Below are positions 52,946-61,612 of a stretch of DNA of 64,000 bases, in pieces; position 1 is the first letter of the stretch, and every line of letters starts with the position of its first letter. The translations under genes and the position numbers were made by a program. The stretch lies in the NCBI RefSeq assembly GCF_000092205.1, contig NC_014216.1, positions 248,001 through 312,000 on the forward strand, in the 5' to 3' direction. The DNA comes from Desulfurivibrio alkaliphilus AHT 2 (GTDB lineage Bacteria; Desulfobacterota; Desulfobulbia; Desulfobulbales; Desulfurivibrionaceae). The notes under the pieces were generated by a model. It was not told where the DNA came from. It did no database searches and worked only from the letters and a program-made list of their open reading frames with translations.

Positions 52946-53334
52946 GACAGCAACTCCTTATCGGTTGCGCTTTTTTTGCCTTTGGTGCATCCTGACGATA
53001 AGCCGGGTAAGGCGGTCGTCGCACGCCCCTGCGGTGTGTTCAGGCAACCTGCGTTTGCGTGGCCTCCGGGCCACAGGCAGGTTTTTGCCGGGGCGGCAAT
53101 TTCAGGATGACCGTGACAAAAAAATCAGTTAAGTAGTTATTATGATTATACGGTTTTTAGAGGATATCTACCGGTAATGCCGAAAACGAAAACAGCGGCT
53201 CCCCGGCGTTGGTTACAATAATGCCGCCGGGGCAATATGTCAATGCAGCGGTGGTAAAATTGGTAAACGTTCAGCCGTGCCGCAGGTGAGGTCTTACCGC
53301 CGGGCGGTTCGATGACGAGAGGGAGACCAATTAG
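52946..53334. other. Divergent intergenic region with a structured element
   Basis: The 389 bp separate the FmdB-type gene (minus) and the HDOD operon (plus). The left part is the structured element described separately. The middle (53110-53170) is AT-rich and likely promoter DNA. The right part has no feature I can name. Confidence 0.5.
52988..53109. ncRNA. Structured non-coding element of unknown class
   Basis: The outer arms CATCCTGA (52988) and TCAGGATG (53102) enclose several helices. These are GCC/GGC in the left part, GCCCC (53025)/GGGGC (53090), AACCTGC (53046)/GCAGGTT (53077), and GTGGCC (53059)/GGCCAC (53069) capped by TCCG. On the plus strand the last two stack and are followed by five T. 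The layout is like a branched riboswitch or small RNA. I found no match to 6S, SRP, tmRNA, RNase P or c-di-GMP riboswitch signatures. The strand is undecided: on the minus strand it would be the leader of the FmdB-type gene. Confidence 0.4.
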
Positions 53335-53676
53335 GTGCAGCAGATAGCGACGGTACAGGCGGCCGCCGGCATGGTGCTGGCCAAGGATGTGGAGACCGGT
53401 GATAACCGGGTGCTCTGCGGCAAGGGCACCGCCCTGACCGAGGCCATGATCGATCGTTTCAAGCGGATGGATATCACCCACATCACCGTACAGGGGCACC
53501 CGGTGGTGGAGGAGGGGGCTAAAACCCTCAAGGAAGAGGTGATGGATATTGAACAGCGCTTTGGCCGGGTGCGGCATATCAAGCCCCTGATGTATCTTAA
53601 AAAAAGGATCCAGGAACGGTTGATTGCCGCCCGGCGGCCGGTGGAACCTGCGGCCGGGCAGGGAGACGGAGAATGA
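53335..53676 (+). CDS. Small regulator-like protein resembling the N-terminus of HD-GYP proteins
   Basis: The 113-residue protein has the pattern AAGMVLAKDVETGD...LCGKGTALTEAMIDRFKRMDITHITVQG, which commonly precedes HD-GYP or HDOD domains. Here it is a separate gene. Start GTG 53335 follows GAGGGAGA. Its stop overlaps the next ATG by four bases (ATGA), so it is translated with the HDOD protein. Confidence 0.65.
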   Translation: MQQIATVQAAAGMVLAKDVETGDNRVLCGKGTALTEAMIDRFKRMDITHITVQGHPVVEEGAKTLKEEVMDIEQRFGRVRHIKPLMYLKKRIQERLIAARRPVEPAAGQGDGE

Positions 53677-54563
53677 GCCCGGAACAGGAACAGAAGCGGG
53701 AGGCGATTCGCAAGGCGTTGCGGGAGGTGAAAAACCTGCCCACCCTGCCGGGGATCATCAGCAAACTCACCAAAATGGCCGATGACCCGGATACCACCAC
53801 CGAACAGATGGGGCGAACCATCAGCAAGGACCATATCCTGGCGGCCAAACTGCTCAAGCTGGTCAACTCGGCCTTTTACGGTTTTCCCCAGCGCATCAGC
53901 TCGTTGAGCAGTGCCATCATTCTGCTCGGTTTCAACGTGATCAAGAGTCTGATCATCAGCGCTTCGATTTTTGAACTGATGGAAGATCAGGATATGGAGT
54001 TGTGGGAGCACTCCCTGGGCTGTGCGGTGGTCTGCAATGTGCTGGCCAAGCGGCTGGGGGTGAGCGACCCCGAAGAGGTCAGCACCGCCGGGCTGATCCA
54101 TGATCTGGGCAAGGTGGCGATTAAAATGGAACTGCCCGGGGAAAGCGAGCAGGTTTCGGCCCTGGTGGTCTCCCGGCAGATCAACCGGTTCGAGGCCGAG
54201 CGGGAGCTGCTGGGGCTGGACCATGCCGAGGTCGGCGGTTGGCTGGCCAAAAGCTGGAACCTGCCGGCCAAGCTGGTGGAGCCCATCAGTTGCCACCATG
54301 ATCCGAGCCTGGCCAAGGCCGAACCTTTGGCCGCCGCCATTGTTCATTTCGCCGATATTGTTATCCGGGGGATGGGGTACGGGCATGGGCCTGATATCTG
54401 GGTGCCGGCCCTGGCACCCAGGGCCTGGGAGCTGCTGCGCCTCAAACCGGTGGATATCGATGAGATGCTGGCGGAAGTGGAAGAAAAATTGTGGGACGTC
54501 AAGGGCTTTAGCTTGGATATCAAGGCAGAAGCCCAAAGCGCCACGCAGGTGCCCAAAGGATGA
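53673..54563 (+). CDS. HDOD-domain signalling protein
   Basis: The 296-residue protein is mostly one HDOD domain (about 15-215): LPTLPGIISKLTKMADDPDT, AAKLLKLVNSAFYGFP, SLSSAIILLGFNVIKSL, with an HD pair retained in TAGLIHDLGKVAI. HDOD proteins are regulatory and often linked to c-di-GMP or motility. It is the middle gene of a three-gene unit with ATGA overlaps on both sides. Confidence 0.9.
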   Translation: MSPEQEQKREAIRKALREVKNLPTLPGIISKLTKMADDPDTTTEQMGRTISKDHILAAKLLKLVNSAFYGFPQRISSLSSAIILLGFNVIKSLIISASIFELMEDQDMELWEHSLGCAVVCNVLAKRLGVSDPEEVSTAGLIHDLGKVAIKMELPGESEQVSALVVSRQINRFEAERELLGLDHAEVGGWLAKSWNLPAKLVEPISCHHDPSLAKAEPLAAAIVHFADIVIRGMGYGHGPDIWVPALAPRAWELLRLKPVDIDEMLAEVEEKLWDVKGFSLDIKAEAQSATQVPKG

Positions 54564-55522
54564 ACATGTCGCGCTTGCTGGTGGCCGGCTCTCCCGGGTT
54601 TCTTCCGCCTGCGGCACGAACCCTGCTCGAGGCCAAAGGTTATCAACTGAAAGTCTGTGAGCAGCTGCCGGAAGCGGTGGCCCTGGTGCTGGAAGATCCG
54701 CCGGATTTGCTGCTGCTGGAAAAGGGATTTGTCGGTGACGGTGACCAGCGCTTGATCAAGGCGGTTTCCGGTTGCCTGCAGAAGGGTAATATCCCCATTA
54801 TTCTGGTTTTGGAGTTGACGGAACTGGAAACGGAACTTGACTGGGGAGTTTACCCGGTGGATGATATTGTCACCCTGCCGCTGGTGCCGTCCCTGCTGCT
54901 GGCCCGCCTGCAACTGGCAGAAGCCCGGATGATGCGGGTGTTCGACAATAACCCACTGAGCCGGCTGCCGGGCAACACCTCTATTCTGCGGGCCATGCAA
55001 CGGGTGTTGGCAAGCGGCAACGATTATGCGGTCTGTTATGTGGATATAGACAACTTTAAGCCTTACAACGACCGCTACGGTTTTTCTCGCGGGGATGAGG
55101 TGATCCTGATGGTGGCCCGGATCATCGTCAATGTCATTGAAGAAAAGGCCCGGGAGGGAAGCTTTATCGGTCATGTCGGCGGTGATGACTACGTGTTTAT
55201 CATCAAGGCGGAAAAGGCCGAGGAGGTTTGCCGGCAGATCATCGACAACTTCAATATGGTCCGCAATCTCTTTCTCAATGCCGAAGATATTGCCGCCGGC
55301 GCCTTTGTCGGCCTTGATCGCCGGGGGCAGGAAACCCGGTTCCCCTTGCTCAGTATCTCAATTGCCGTGGTAACCACCGGGGAGGGCCGCTATCGCCATT
55401 CCGGCGAAATAGCCGCCGCCGCCTCGCAGCTGAAGCATTACGTGAAGCGGCTGGAAGGAAGTAATTACTTGATTGAACGTCGAGACAGCTGTGTCAGCGG
55501 TCAGGAGATGTCGGCGGCGTGA
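54560..55522 (+). CDS. Receiver-like plus divergent GGDEF protein
   Basis: This 320-residue protein has an N-terminal receiver-like domain (1-125; LLVAGSPGF, PDLLLLEKGF) with a Glu where the phospho-Asp would be. The GGDEF-type domain (about 130-305) keeps YVDIDNFKPYNDRYGFSRGDEV, but its signature is VGGDDYVF instead of GG(D/E)EF. It may be a GTP or c-di-GMP binder rather than a cyclase. It is last in the HDOD operon. Its stop TGA lies in TGATCAGCC, which also occurs in repeat A. Confidence 0.82.
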   Translation: MNMSRLLVAGSPGFLPPAARTLLEAKGYQLKVCEQLPEAVALVLEDPPDLLLLEKGFVGDGDQRLIKAVSGCLQKGNIPIILVLELTELETELDWGVYPVDDIVTLPLVPSLLLARLQLAEARMMRVFDNNPLSRLPGNTSILRAMQRVLASGNDYAVCYVDIDNFKPYNDRYGFSRGDEVILMVARIIVNVIEEKAREGSFIGHVGGDDYVFIIKAEKAEEVCRQIIDNFNMVRNLFLNAEDIAAGAFVGLDRRGQETRFPLLSISIAVVTTGEGRYRHSGEIAAAASQLKHYVKRLEGSNYLIERRDSCVSGQEMSAA

Positions 55523-55608
55523 TCAGCCTCTCTTGTGGGGACTTGTTTGGTAGAGGAAGGTTACGGCCCGTTAAGTCTACAGGTTGCTGGCCCTGGTGAA
55601 TGGTTGCA
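55520..55608 (+). repeat. Family A palindromic repeat, internally deleted copy before mltD
   Basis: TGATCAGCC at the left matches the repeat core. The right part, TTACGGCCCGTTAAGTCTAC, AGGTTGCTGG and CCCTGGTGAATGGTTGC, is the family A tail. The arms in between are missing. The element spans the stop of the GGDEF gene and ends ten bases before the mltD ATG. Confidence 0.6.
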
Positions 55609-55617
55609 GGTGGTCTG

Positions 55618-57900
55618 ATGAAGTTTGCATGGTGTACCCATTTTTTACGTTCCTGGTCAGGTGCGGTCGGCGTGGCGGCGCTCCTTGGCGCCTTGTTTTT
55701 TTTTAGTTGCCCCACCGGGGTTCAGGCCGAGCCTTTTCCGGTTTACGATGAAATCAAACCGAAAGTTGCCTTCTGGAAGGATATTTACAGCCGTTATCCT
55801 TCCACCCAGGGGTTGCTCCACGACCGCTTTGATCTCGATCTGGTCTATGCGGTGCTGGAGGTGGAAAACACCTGGGATAACGCCGCCCGGCGGCGCAACC
55901 GCAACCAAATAAACGCCGGCCGGGAAGAGTACCGGGCCATTCTGCTGCACCTGGCGGCCGGCCATGCCCCCCGTAATGCCAAAGAAGAGCGGGTGCTGGC
56001 ACTGTTCGGCGACCGGGCCAGCCCGGAGAGGCTGCGCCGGGCGGCCGACAACATCCGTTTTCAGCGGGGTTTAAAGGACCGCTTCCGGGAAGGGGTGATC
56101 CGTTCCGGCGCCTATCTGGCACAAATCAAGGAGATTTTGCGCCAGTACGGGCTGCCGGAAGATCTGGCCTACCTGCCCCATGTGGAATCTTCCTTCAACT
56201 ACGAGGCCTACAGTCGCCTGGGGGCAGCGGGGATCTGGCAATTCATGCGGGCCACCGGACGCCAGTACATGACCATTGATTATGTGCTGGATGAACGCCG
56301 GGATCCCATCAGGGCCACCCATGCCGCCGCCCAGCTGCTCCGGGAGAACCATCAGCGCCTGGGCAACTGGCCTCTGGCCATCACCGCCTATAACCACGGG
56401 GCCACCGGGATGATTCGGGCCCGTAACCAGCATGGCGATTATCCTTCCATTATTCGACATTATAGCGGCAATCGTTTCGGTTTTGCCTCCCGTAATTTCT
56501 ATTCCGAGTTTCTGGCCGCCCGGGAGGTGGCCAAGAACGCTGAGCGCTACTTTGGCCCTTTGGACTTGGAGCCCCAGCGGCGCAGCCATGAAATTGTGTT
56601 AAGCGGTTACGTCTCCCTGGCCGAACTGGCTGCCCATCTGGGAGTGGATGTAGCCACTCTGCACCGCTATAACCAGGGGTTGCGGGAACCGGTGCTGCAG
56701 GGCGAGAAATATGTGCCCAAGGGCTACCACTTGCGGCTGCCGGCCGATCAGCCCACGGTGCGCCTGGCTTCGGCCCTGCCGGATACGATGCTCCGGCAGG
56801 CGCAGCGGCGCAGTGCTTTTTACACGGTTCGCCGGGGTGATACCGCTTGGGAGATTGCCCGGCGTCACGGGGTCAGCCTCAGCGCCTTGATGGCCGCCAA
56901 CCAGCTTAACTCCCGGGCCACCATTTATGCCGGGCAGAACCTGCGCATACCCGGGGTGGATGAACCGGCGGTGATGCTGGCCGCAGCTTCCGGTGCCGGG
57001 GCCGGTAAGACCCGGGTGGCTGAAGCTCCGCCCGCCCAGGAGCCGACGGCGCCGGCAACCGCCGCCGCGCCACCTGTCGAGGCGGCGCCGGAGGTTGTGG
57101 CGGTTGCCGGCGAGCCTGCTCCGGGCCAGGTAACGGAGCAGGCCGCTGCTGAAGATTATCAAGTGGCCGGGGCCTTGGCCGATCCTAGGGAGGTGGCTGC
57201 GGCGGGTGCCAGGCTGGCCTCCGCCCGGGACAACGGCTGGAGTCTGGCCATGGCTGAACGGGTGGCAGAGTCGCGGCCGGACTACGTCGGCGAAGGGGTG
57301 GCGCCGGAGGCGGCTGGCGAGTTGTTGAGCAGCCGGCGCGCCCTGTCTCTTTCCGGCAATGGCTCCCGCTTGCCGGCCATGACCATGGCGGTGGCCGGGG
57401 CCGGAGAACCGGCCACTGGGGCGGTTAATCCAGCCGTGGTATGGGGCAATCTGTCGGTGGAAGAGGTCCGGGATCTGGCCGATGGCCGCCGGGTGGGCTA
57501 CATTCGGGTGGAAGTAGAGGAGACCCTGGGGCATTACGCCGACTGGCTAAGTATTCCCACCCAGGAGTTGCGCCGCCTCAACGGCTTTCCCTTCGGCCGG
57601 CCCATCCGTCTGGAGCAGCGGTTGATGATCCCGCTGGACAGGGGAGTCGAGCAGGCCTTTTTTGAAGAACAGCGCTACGAGTACCACAAGAGCCTGGAAG
57701 AGGACTTTTACGCCGCTTACCGGGTCGACGGGGTGGAGACGTACCGGGTGCGGCCCGGGGACAATATCTGGCAGTTGAGCCACGACGAATTTGAACTGCC
57801 CTTGTGGCTGATCCGCAAATACAACCCCGAACTGGTGCTTGATCGTCTGCGCCCGGGAGATGAGATCCGGGTGCCGGTGGTGCTGGCCCGCCAGCGCTGA
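55618..57900 (+). CDS. mltD: MltD-like membrane-associated lytic transglycosylase with LysM domains
   Basis: The product is about 760 residues. A Sec signal lies in the first 37 residues (VGVAALLGALFFFSCPTGVQA). The SLT family 1 domain has its catalytic Glu at about residue 190 (LPHVESSFNYEAYSRLGAAG, IWQFM, ITAYNHGATGM). LysM-type motifs lie near 400-450 (YTVRRGDTAWEIARRHGVSL), 620-675 and 705-755 (YRVRPGDNIWQLSHDEF), and an Ala/Pro-rich linker separates them. It cleaves peptidoglycan glycan strands. The 5' flank is a family A remnant, and start TTG 55600 within it is less likely. Confidence 0.9.
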   Translation: MKFAWCTHFLRSWSGAVGVAALLGALFFFSCPTGVQAEPFPVYDEIKPKVAFWKDIYSRYPSTQGLLHDRFDLDLVYAVLEVENTWDNAARRRNRNQINAGREEYRAILLHLAAGHAPRNAKEERVLALFGDRASPERLRRAADNIRFQRGLKDRFREGVIRSGAYLAQIKEILRQYGLPEDLAYLPHVESSFNYEAYSRLGAAGIWQFMRATGRQYMTIDYVLDERRDPIRATHAAAQLLRENHQRLGNWPLAITAYNHGATGMIRARNQHGDYPSIIRHYSGNRFGFASRNFYSEFLAAREVAKNAERYFGPLDLEPQRRSHEIVLSGYVSLAELAAHLGVDVATLHRYNQGLREPVLQGEKYVPKGYHLRLPADQPTVRLASALPDTMLRQAQRRSAFYTVRRGDTAWEIARRHGVSLSALMAANQLNSRATIYAGQNLRIPGVDEPAVMLAAASGAGAGKTRVAEAPPAQEPTAPATAAAPPVEAAPEVVAVAGEPAPGQVTEQAAAEDYQVAGALADPREVAAAGARLASARDNGWSLAMAERVAESRPDYVGEGVAPEAAGELLSSRRALSLSGNGSRLPAMTMAVAGAGEPATGAVNPAVVWGNLSVEEVRDLADGRRVGYIRVEVEETLGHYADWLSIPTQELRRLNGFPFGRPIRLEQRLMIPLDRGVEQAFFEEQRYEYHKSLEEDFYAAYRVDGVETYRVRPGDNIWQLSHDEFELPLWLIRKYNPELVLDRLRPGDEIRVPVVLARQR

Positions 57901-57939
57901 CCGGTTACCCAAATTTTTTAATTCAATAAGGAGTTACCC

Positions 57940-60843
57940 TTGTCCGCCGACAGCGAACTTCCCCGGCCGGTACTGCTTGCCGAGTACCGGCCGCCGTTTT
58001 TTTTGCTTGATGAGGTCAACCTGCAGGTTGAGCTTTTTGCCGATCATGCCCTGGTCCGTTCCTCTCTTTGCTTGCGCCGTAATCCGGCGGTTGACGATGC
58101 GGAAATGCTGGTGCTGGATGGCGAAGAGCTGGAGCTGCTGGAGTTGCGACTGGACGGCCAAGCGTTGCCGCCGGAGCGTTACCGGCTGGAAGGGGTCGGC
58201 AACCGGGGCCGGCTGGTGATCCCGACCCCCCCGGTGCAGTGCACCCTGGAGACGGTGAGCCGCATCTATCCTGCCGCCAATACGGCGCTTGAAGGTTTAT
58301 ATCGCTCCGGTTCGATGTTCTGCACCCAGTGCGAACCGGAAGGTTTCCGTCGGATCACCTGGTACCCGGATCGGCCCGATGTCCTGGCGCCCTTTACGGT
58401 GACCATCAGCGCCGACCGCCAAACCTGCCCGGTTTTGCTGGCCGGGGGGAATCCCGTCGGCCGCGGCGAACTGCCGGAGGGGCGCCACTGGGCCTCCTTC
58501 AAAGACCCCTTTCCCAAGCCCTCCTATCTCTTCGCCCTGGTGGCCGGTGATCTGGTGGGGGTTCACGACCGCTTCACCACCGCTTCGGGGCGGCAGGTGG
58601 CCCTGGCCATTTACGTGGAGGCCCACAATCGGGATAAGTGCGACCATGCCATGGCGGCGCTGAAAAAGGCCATGCGCTGGGATGAGGAGACCTTCGGCCT
58701 GGAGTACGATCTTGATCATTACCTGATCGTGGCGGTGGATGATTTCACCATGGGGGCCATGGAGAACAAGGGGCTCAATATCTTTAACGCCCGCTATGTA
58801 CTGGCCCGCCCGGAAAGCGCCACCGATGATGATTTTGAAAACATCGAAGCGGTGATCGCCCATGAATATTTTCACAACTGGACCGGCAACCGGGTAACCT
58901 GCCGGGACTGGTTTCAGTTGAGCCTCAAGGAAGGCTTGACCGTCTTCCGGGATCAGCTCTTCAGCCAGCAGCTGCATTCCGCGGGGGTAAAAAGAATCAA
59001 CGACGTGCGGCTGCTGCGCGAACAGCAGTTCGTCGAGGATGCCGGCCCCCTGGCCCATCCGGTAAGGCCGGAGTCTTACCTGGAAATCAACAATTTCTAT
59101 ACCCTGACCGTCTACGAAAAGGGCGCCGAGCTGGTGCGGATGCTCCACACCTTGTTGGGGCCGGCCGGCTTCCGGGCCGGGTTGCGGCTTTACCTCAGCC
59201 GCCATGATGGTTCAGCGGCGACCATCGAGGATTTTCTGGCCGCCATGGCCGAGGCCGGGGGGCGTGAGCTGGGCGCTTTTGCCCGCTGGTATGCCCGGGC
59301 CGGGACCCCGCGGTTGCAGATTACCGACGACTATGATCCCGCCGCAGGCTGTTACCGGCTGCGGGTGGTCCAGGAAATGCCGGTGCCGGCAACCACCGGC
59401 GGCGAATGCTGCGATAATGCTCAGGGGGTGGCTGAGGCGCCCCCTGCCTCGGAGGGCCGGCCGGAACAGCCTCGGCCGGTTGCGGAGGGGCGCGAAAATT
59501 TACCGCTGCTGCTGCCCCTGGCGGTGGGCCTGTTGAGCCCGGCGGGCGAGGAAGTGGCCGCAGAGTTGCTGGAATCGACCGAGTGGGAGCAGGTTTTTGA
59601 ATTTACCGGGCTCCATGCCCGCCCGGTTCCTTCGCTGTTGCGCGGGTTTTCAGCCCCAGTGCGGTTGACGTATGACTACCGCGACGAGCAACTGGGGCTG
59701 TTGCTGGCCCACGACACCGACCCTTTTTGCCGCTGGGAAGCCGGCCAGCGTTTAAGCGGCAGCCTGATTTTGGAGCTGGCCGGTCGTTGGCAAGCCCGGG
59801 AATATTTGCAACTGCCCGGAGGCTTTGTCGACACCTACCGGCAATTGCTGGCCCGGCTGCCTGGCCTGGAAGACAAGTCGTTTGCCGCCCTGCTGGTGGC
59901 CCTGCCCACCGAGGAGTACCTGGCCGAGCAGATGGCCCTTATCGATGTTGAGGCGCTCCACACCGCCCGAGAGTTTGTGCGCCGGGAACTGGCAGTGGCT
60001 CTGCGGCCGCGCTGGGAAGAAATTTATCGGAGCTTTCCCGTTGCCACCGAAGGGGAGGGCACCTATGATCCCCGTTTGGCCGGGGGGCGGCGTTTGCGCA
60101 ATCAGGCCCTTTTCTTTTTGCTGGCCCTGGCCGATGATCGGGAGCTTATCGCCCTGGCCAGGCAGCAGTTTTTTCAGGCCGGCAATATGACTGACAGCCT
60201 GGCCGCCTTGCGGGGGCTGGTGCATGCCGCCGCCGTAAGCGAACAGCCGCACCGCATCTTCGGGCGATCAGCCAGGCTTACGTACCTGGGGTACGCTGCG
60301 CCTGTCTGCTTGCCCGAACCTGCGGCACGGCTGAACGCTTACGGCCCGTTAGAGCGGCAGTTTAGTACCCCTGATGAACGGTTACCCGCGGCCCGGGCGG
60401 TGGCGGCAGAGGCGCTGGAGGAATTTGCCGCCCGCTGGGGCCATGACCCGCTGGTGCTGGATAAGTGGTTCACCGTCCAGGCCACCGCTCCCTCCCCGGA
60501 CACTTTGGAGAGGGTAGAGGCGTTAATGGCCCACCCGGCCTTTCGGCTGAGTAACCCCAACCGGGTGCGGGCCCTGATCGGGGCCTTTGCCGCCGCTAAT
60601 CCGGTGGCTTTTCACCGGGCCGACGGCGCCGGTTACCGTTTCCTGGCCGCCCAAATCATGGCCCTGGACTCCGTCAATCCCCAGGTGGCCGCCCGGCTGG
60701 CGGCCCGTTTCAGCCGCTGGCGGCGCTTTGCGGGACCACGCCGGGAGTTGATGCGGGCGGAACTGGAAAAAATCGCCACGGCGCCCAAGCTCTCCCGCGA
60801 TGTTTATGAAATGGTGAGCAAAAGCCTGGGCAGCCAGGCTTAG
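57940..60843 (+). CDS. pepN: Aminopeptidase N with an in-frame palindromic repeat insertion
   Basis: The 967-residue M1 zinc metallopeptidase has GAMENKGL (about residue 272), HEYFHNW (HExxH, about 308-312) and the distal Glu in LKEGLTVFRDQ. E. coli PepN has 870 residues. Most of the excess is a 51-residue insert at about 766-816 (VSEQPHRIFGRSARL...), encoded exactly by a 153-bp family A repeat in the C-terminal helical domain. About 25 extra residues lie near 490-515. The start is TTG 57940 with AAGGAG. The catalytic core is untouched, so the enzyme may still work. Confidence 0.93.
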   Translation: MSADSELPRPVLLAEYRPPFFLLDEVNLQVELFADHALVRSSLCLRRNPAVDDAEMLVLDGEELELLELRLDGQALPPERYRLEGVGNRGRLVIPTPPVQCTLETVSRIYPAANTALEGLYRSGSMFCTQCEPEGFRRITWYPDRPDVLAPFTVTISADRQTCPVLLAGGNPVGRGELPEGRHWASFKDPFPKPSYLFALVAGDLVGVHDRFTTASGRQVALAIYVEAHNRDKCDHAMAALKKAMRWDEETFGLEYDLDHYLIVAVDDFTMGAMENKGLNIFNARYVLARPESATDDDFENIEAVIAHEYFHNWTGNRVTCRDWFQLSLKEGLTVFRDQLFSQQLHSAGVKRINDVRLLREQQFVEDAGPLAHPVRPESYLEINNFYTLTVYEKGAELVRMLHTLLGPAGFRAGLRLYLSRHDGSAATIEDFLAAMAEAGGRELGAFARWYARAGTPRLQITDDYDPAAGCYRLRVVQEMPVPATTGGECCDNAQGVAEAPPASEGRPEQPRPVAEGRENLPLLLPLAVGLLSPAGEEVAAELLESTEWEQVFEFTGLHARPVPSLLRGFSAPVRLTYDYRDEQLGLLLAHDTDPFCRWEAGQRLSGSLILELAGRWQAREYLQLPGGFVDTYRQLLARLPGLEDKSFAALLVALPTEEYLAEQMALIDVEALHTAREFVRRELAVALRPRWEEIYRSFPVATEGEGTYDPRLAGGRRLRNQALFFLLALADDRELIALARQQFFQAGNMTDSLAALRGLVHAAAVSEQPHRIFGRSARLTYLGYAAPVCLPEPAARLNAYGPLERQFSTPDERLPAARAVAAEALEEFAARWGHDPLVLDKWFTVQATAPSPDTLERVEALMAHPAFRLSNPNRVRALIGAFAAANPVAFHRADGAGYRFLAAQIMALDSVNPQVAARLAARFSRWRRFAGPRRELMRAELEKIATAPKLSRDVYEMVSKSLGSQA
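60235..60387 (+). repeat. Family A palindromic repeat, full-length copy inside pepN
   Basis: This copy is 153 bp and begins GTAAGCGAACAGCCGCACCG, the same start as the copy at 11903. Arms, inner CGTAC/GTACG stem and tail (ending GATGAACGGTTACCC) are in the same order. The hypF-terminal copy has TGA after TTCGGG; here it is CGA, so the pepN frame reads through. The length is exactly 51 codons. Confidence 0.92.
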
Positions 60844-60977
60844 TTCTTCGGCGGGGGCACGGGCTTGGGCGGCTGGTTTTTTGCTTGCCGCCGGCGGGAT
60901 TTCCAGTTAAAAAAAGCCCTTTTATCCGCTTTGCATTTCGTTGTTTATTGGCTTATCAACCAAGGAGAAGATTGTTT

Positions 60978-61541
60978 ATGTACACCACTTCCGACCTGCG
61001 CAAGGGGCTTAAAATTCAGCTCGACGGCGAGCCCTATATCATCACCGATTTCGAATTTTCCAAGCCCGGCAAGGGCCAGGCCCTTTACCGCTGCCGTTTG
61101 CGCAACATGATTACCGGTAACGCCTTCGATCGTACTTATCGCTCCAACGACAAGTTTGAACCGGCGGCCCTGGAAGAACGGACCATGCAGTTTCTTTACG
61201 CCCAGGGCGACGAGTACAATTTCATGGATAATAAAACCTTCGAGCAGATCGTGATCACCAAAGATCTGCTGGGCGATGACATCAATTTCCTGATCGACAA
61301 CATGGAGGTTGATATCCTGCTGTTCAAGGAGCGGGCCATCGGGGTGACCCTGCCCAACTTTGTCAACCTCACGGTGACCAAGGCCGACCCCTGGGTCAAG
61401 GGTGATACCAGCGGCAGTGATTCCAAGCCGGTGACGGTGGAAACCGGCTACGTGCTGCAGGTGCCGCCTTTCATCAACGAAGGTGAGAAGATCCAGATCG
61501 ATACCCGCACCGGCCAGTACGTCACCCGGGTCAAGGAATAA
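60978..61541 (+). CDS. efp: Translation elongation factor P
   Basis: The 187-residue EF-P rescues ribosomes stalled at proline stretches. It begins MYTTSDLRKGLKIQLDGEPY. The loop PGKGQA places the modifiable Lys at residue 32. The C-terminal OB domains are normal in length. ATG 60978 follows AAGGAGAAG; the frame extends upstream without protein-like sequence. The modification enzyme gene epmA follows 71 bp later. Confidence 0.96.
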   Translation: MYTTSDLRKGLKIQLDGEPYIITDFEFSKPGKGQALYRCRLRNMITGNAFDRTYRSNDKFEPAALEERTMQFLYAQGDEYNFMDNKTFEQIVITKDLLGDDINFLIDNMEVDILLFKERAIGVTLPNFVNLTVTKADPWVKGDTSGSDSKPVTVETGYVLQVPPFINEGEKIQIDTRTGQYVTRVKE

Positions 61542-61547
61542 GGGATA

Positions 61548-61571
61548 AGCGGCACCCTGTGACCGCTTACC
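61548..61571. repeat. Short inverted repeat between efp and epmA
   Basis: TAAGCGG and CCGCTTA enclose CACCCTGTGA. The outer bases match the termini of repeat families A and B, so this may be a minimal relic or a hairpin separating efp from epmA. Confidence 0.45.
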
Positions 61572-61612
61572 CGGTGGACCCTGTGAGCAGTTAGAATAGG
61601 AGTCGTTGCCGA

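Noticed and set aside
52985-53020. Minus-strand CCCGGCTTATCGTCAG like the 3' end of RNase P RNA
   Set aside because: The 5' P4 strand (GAGGAAAGTCCGGGC type) and the rest of the RNA are absent from the upstream 350 bases.
53014-53045. Plus-strand CCCCTGCGGTGTGTTC like the 6S RNA central bubble
   Set aside because: The element is only about 125 nt and lacks a long symmetric rod with a matching 3' bubble strand, so 6S RNA cannot be claimed.
59390-59520. Second insertion in PepN (about 25 residues near 490-515)
   Set aside because: No flanking repeats or clear palindrome, and loop length varies in M1 peptidases, so it is not reported as an element.
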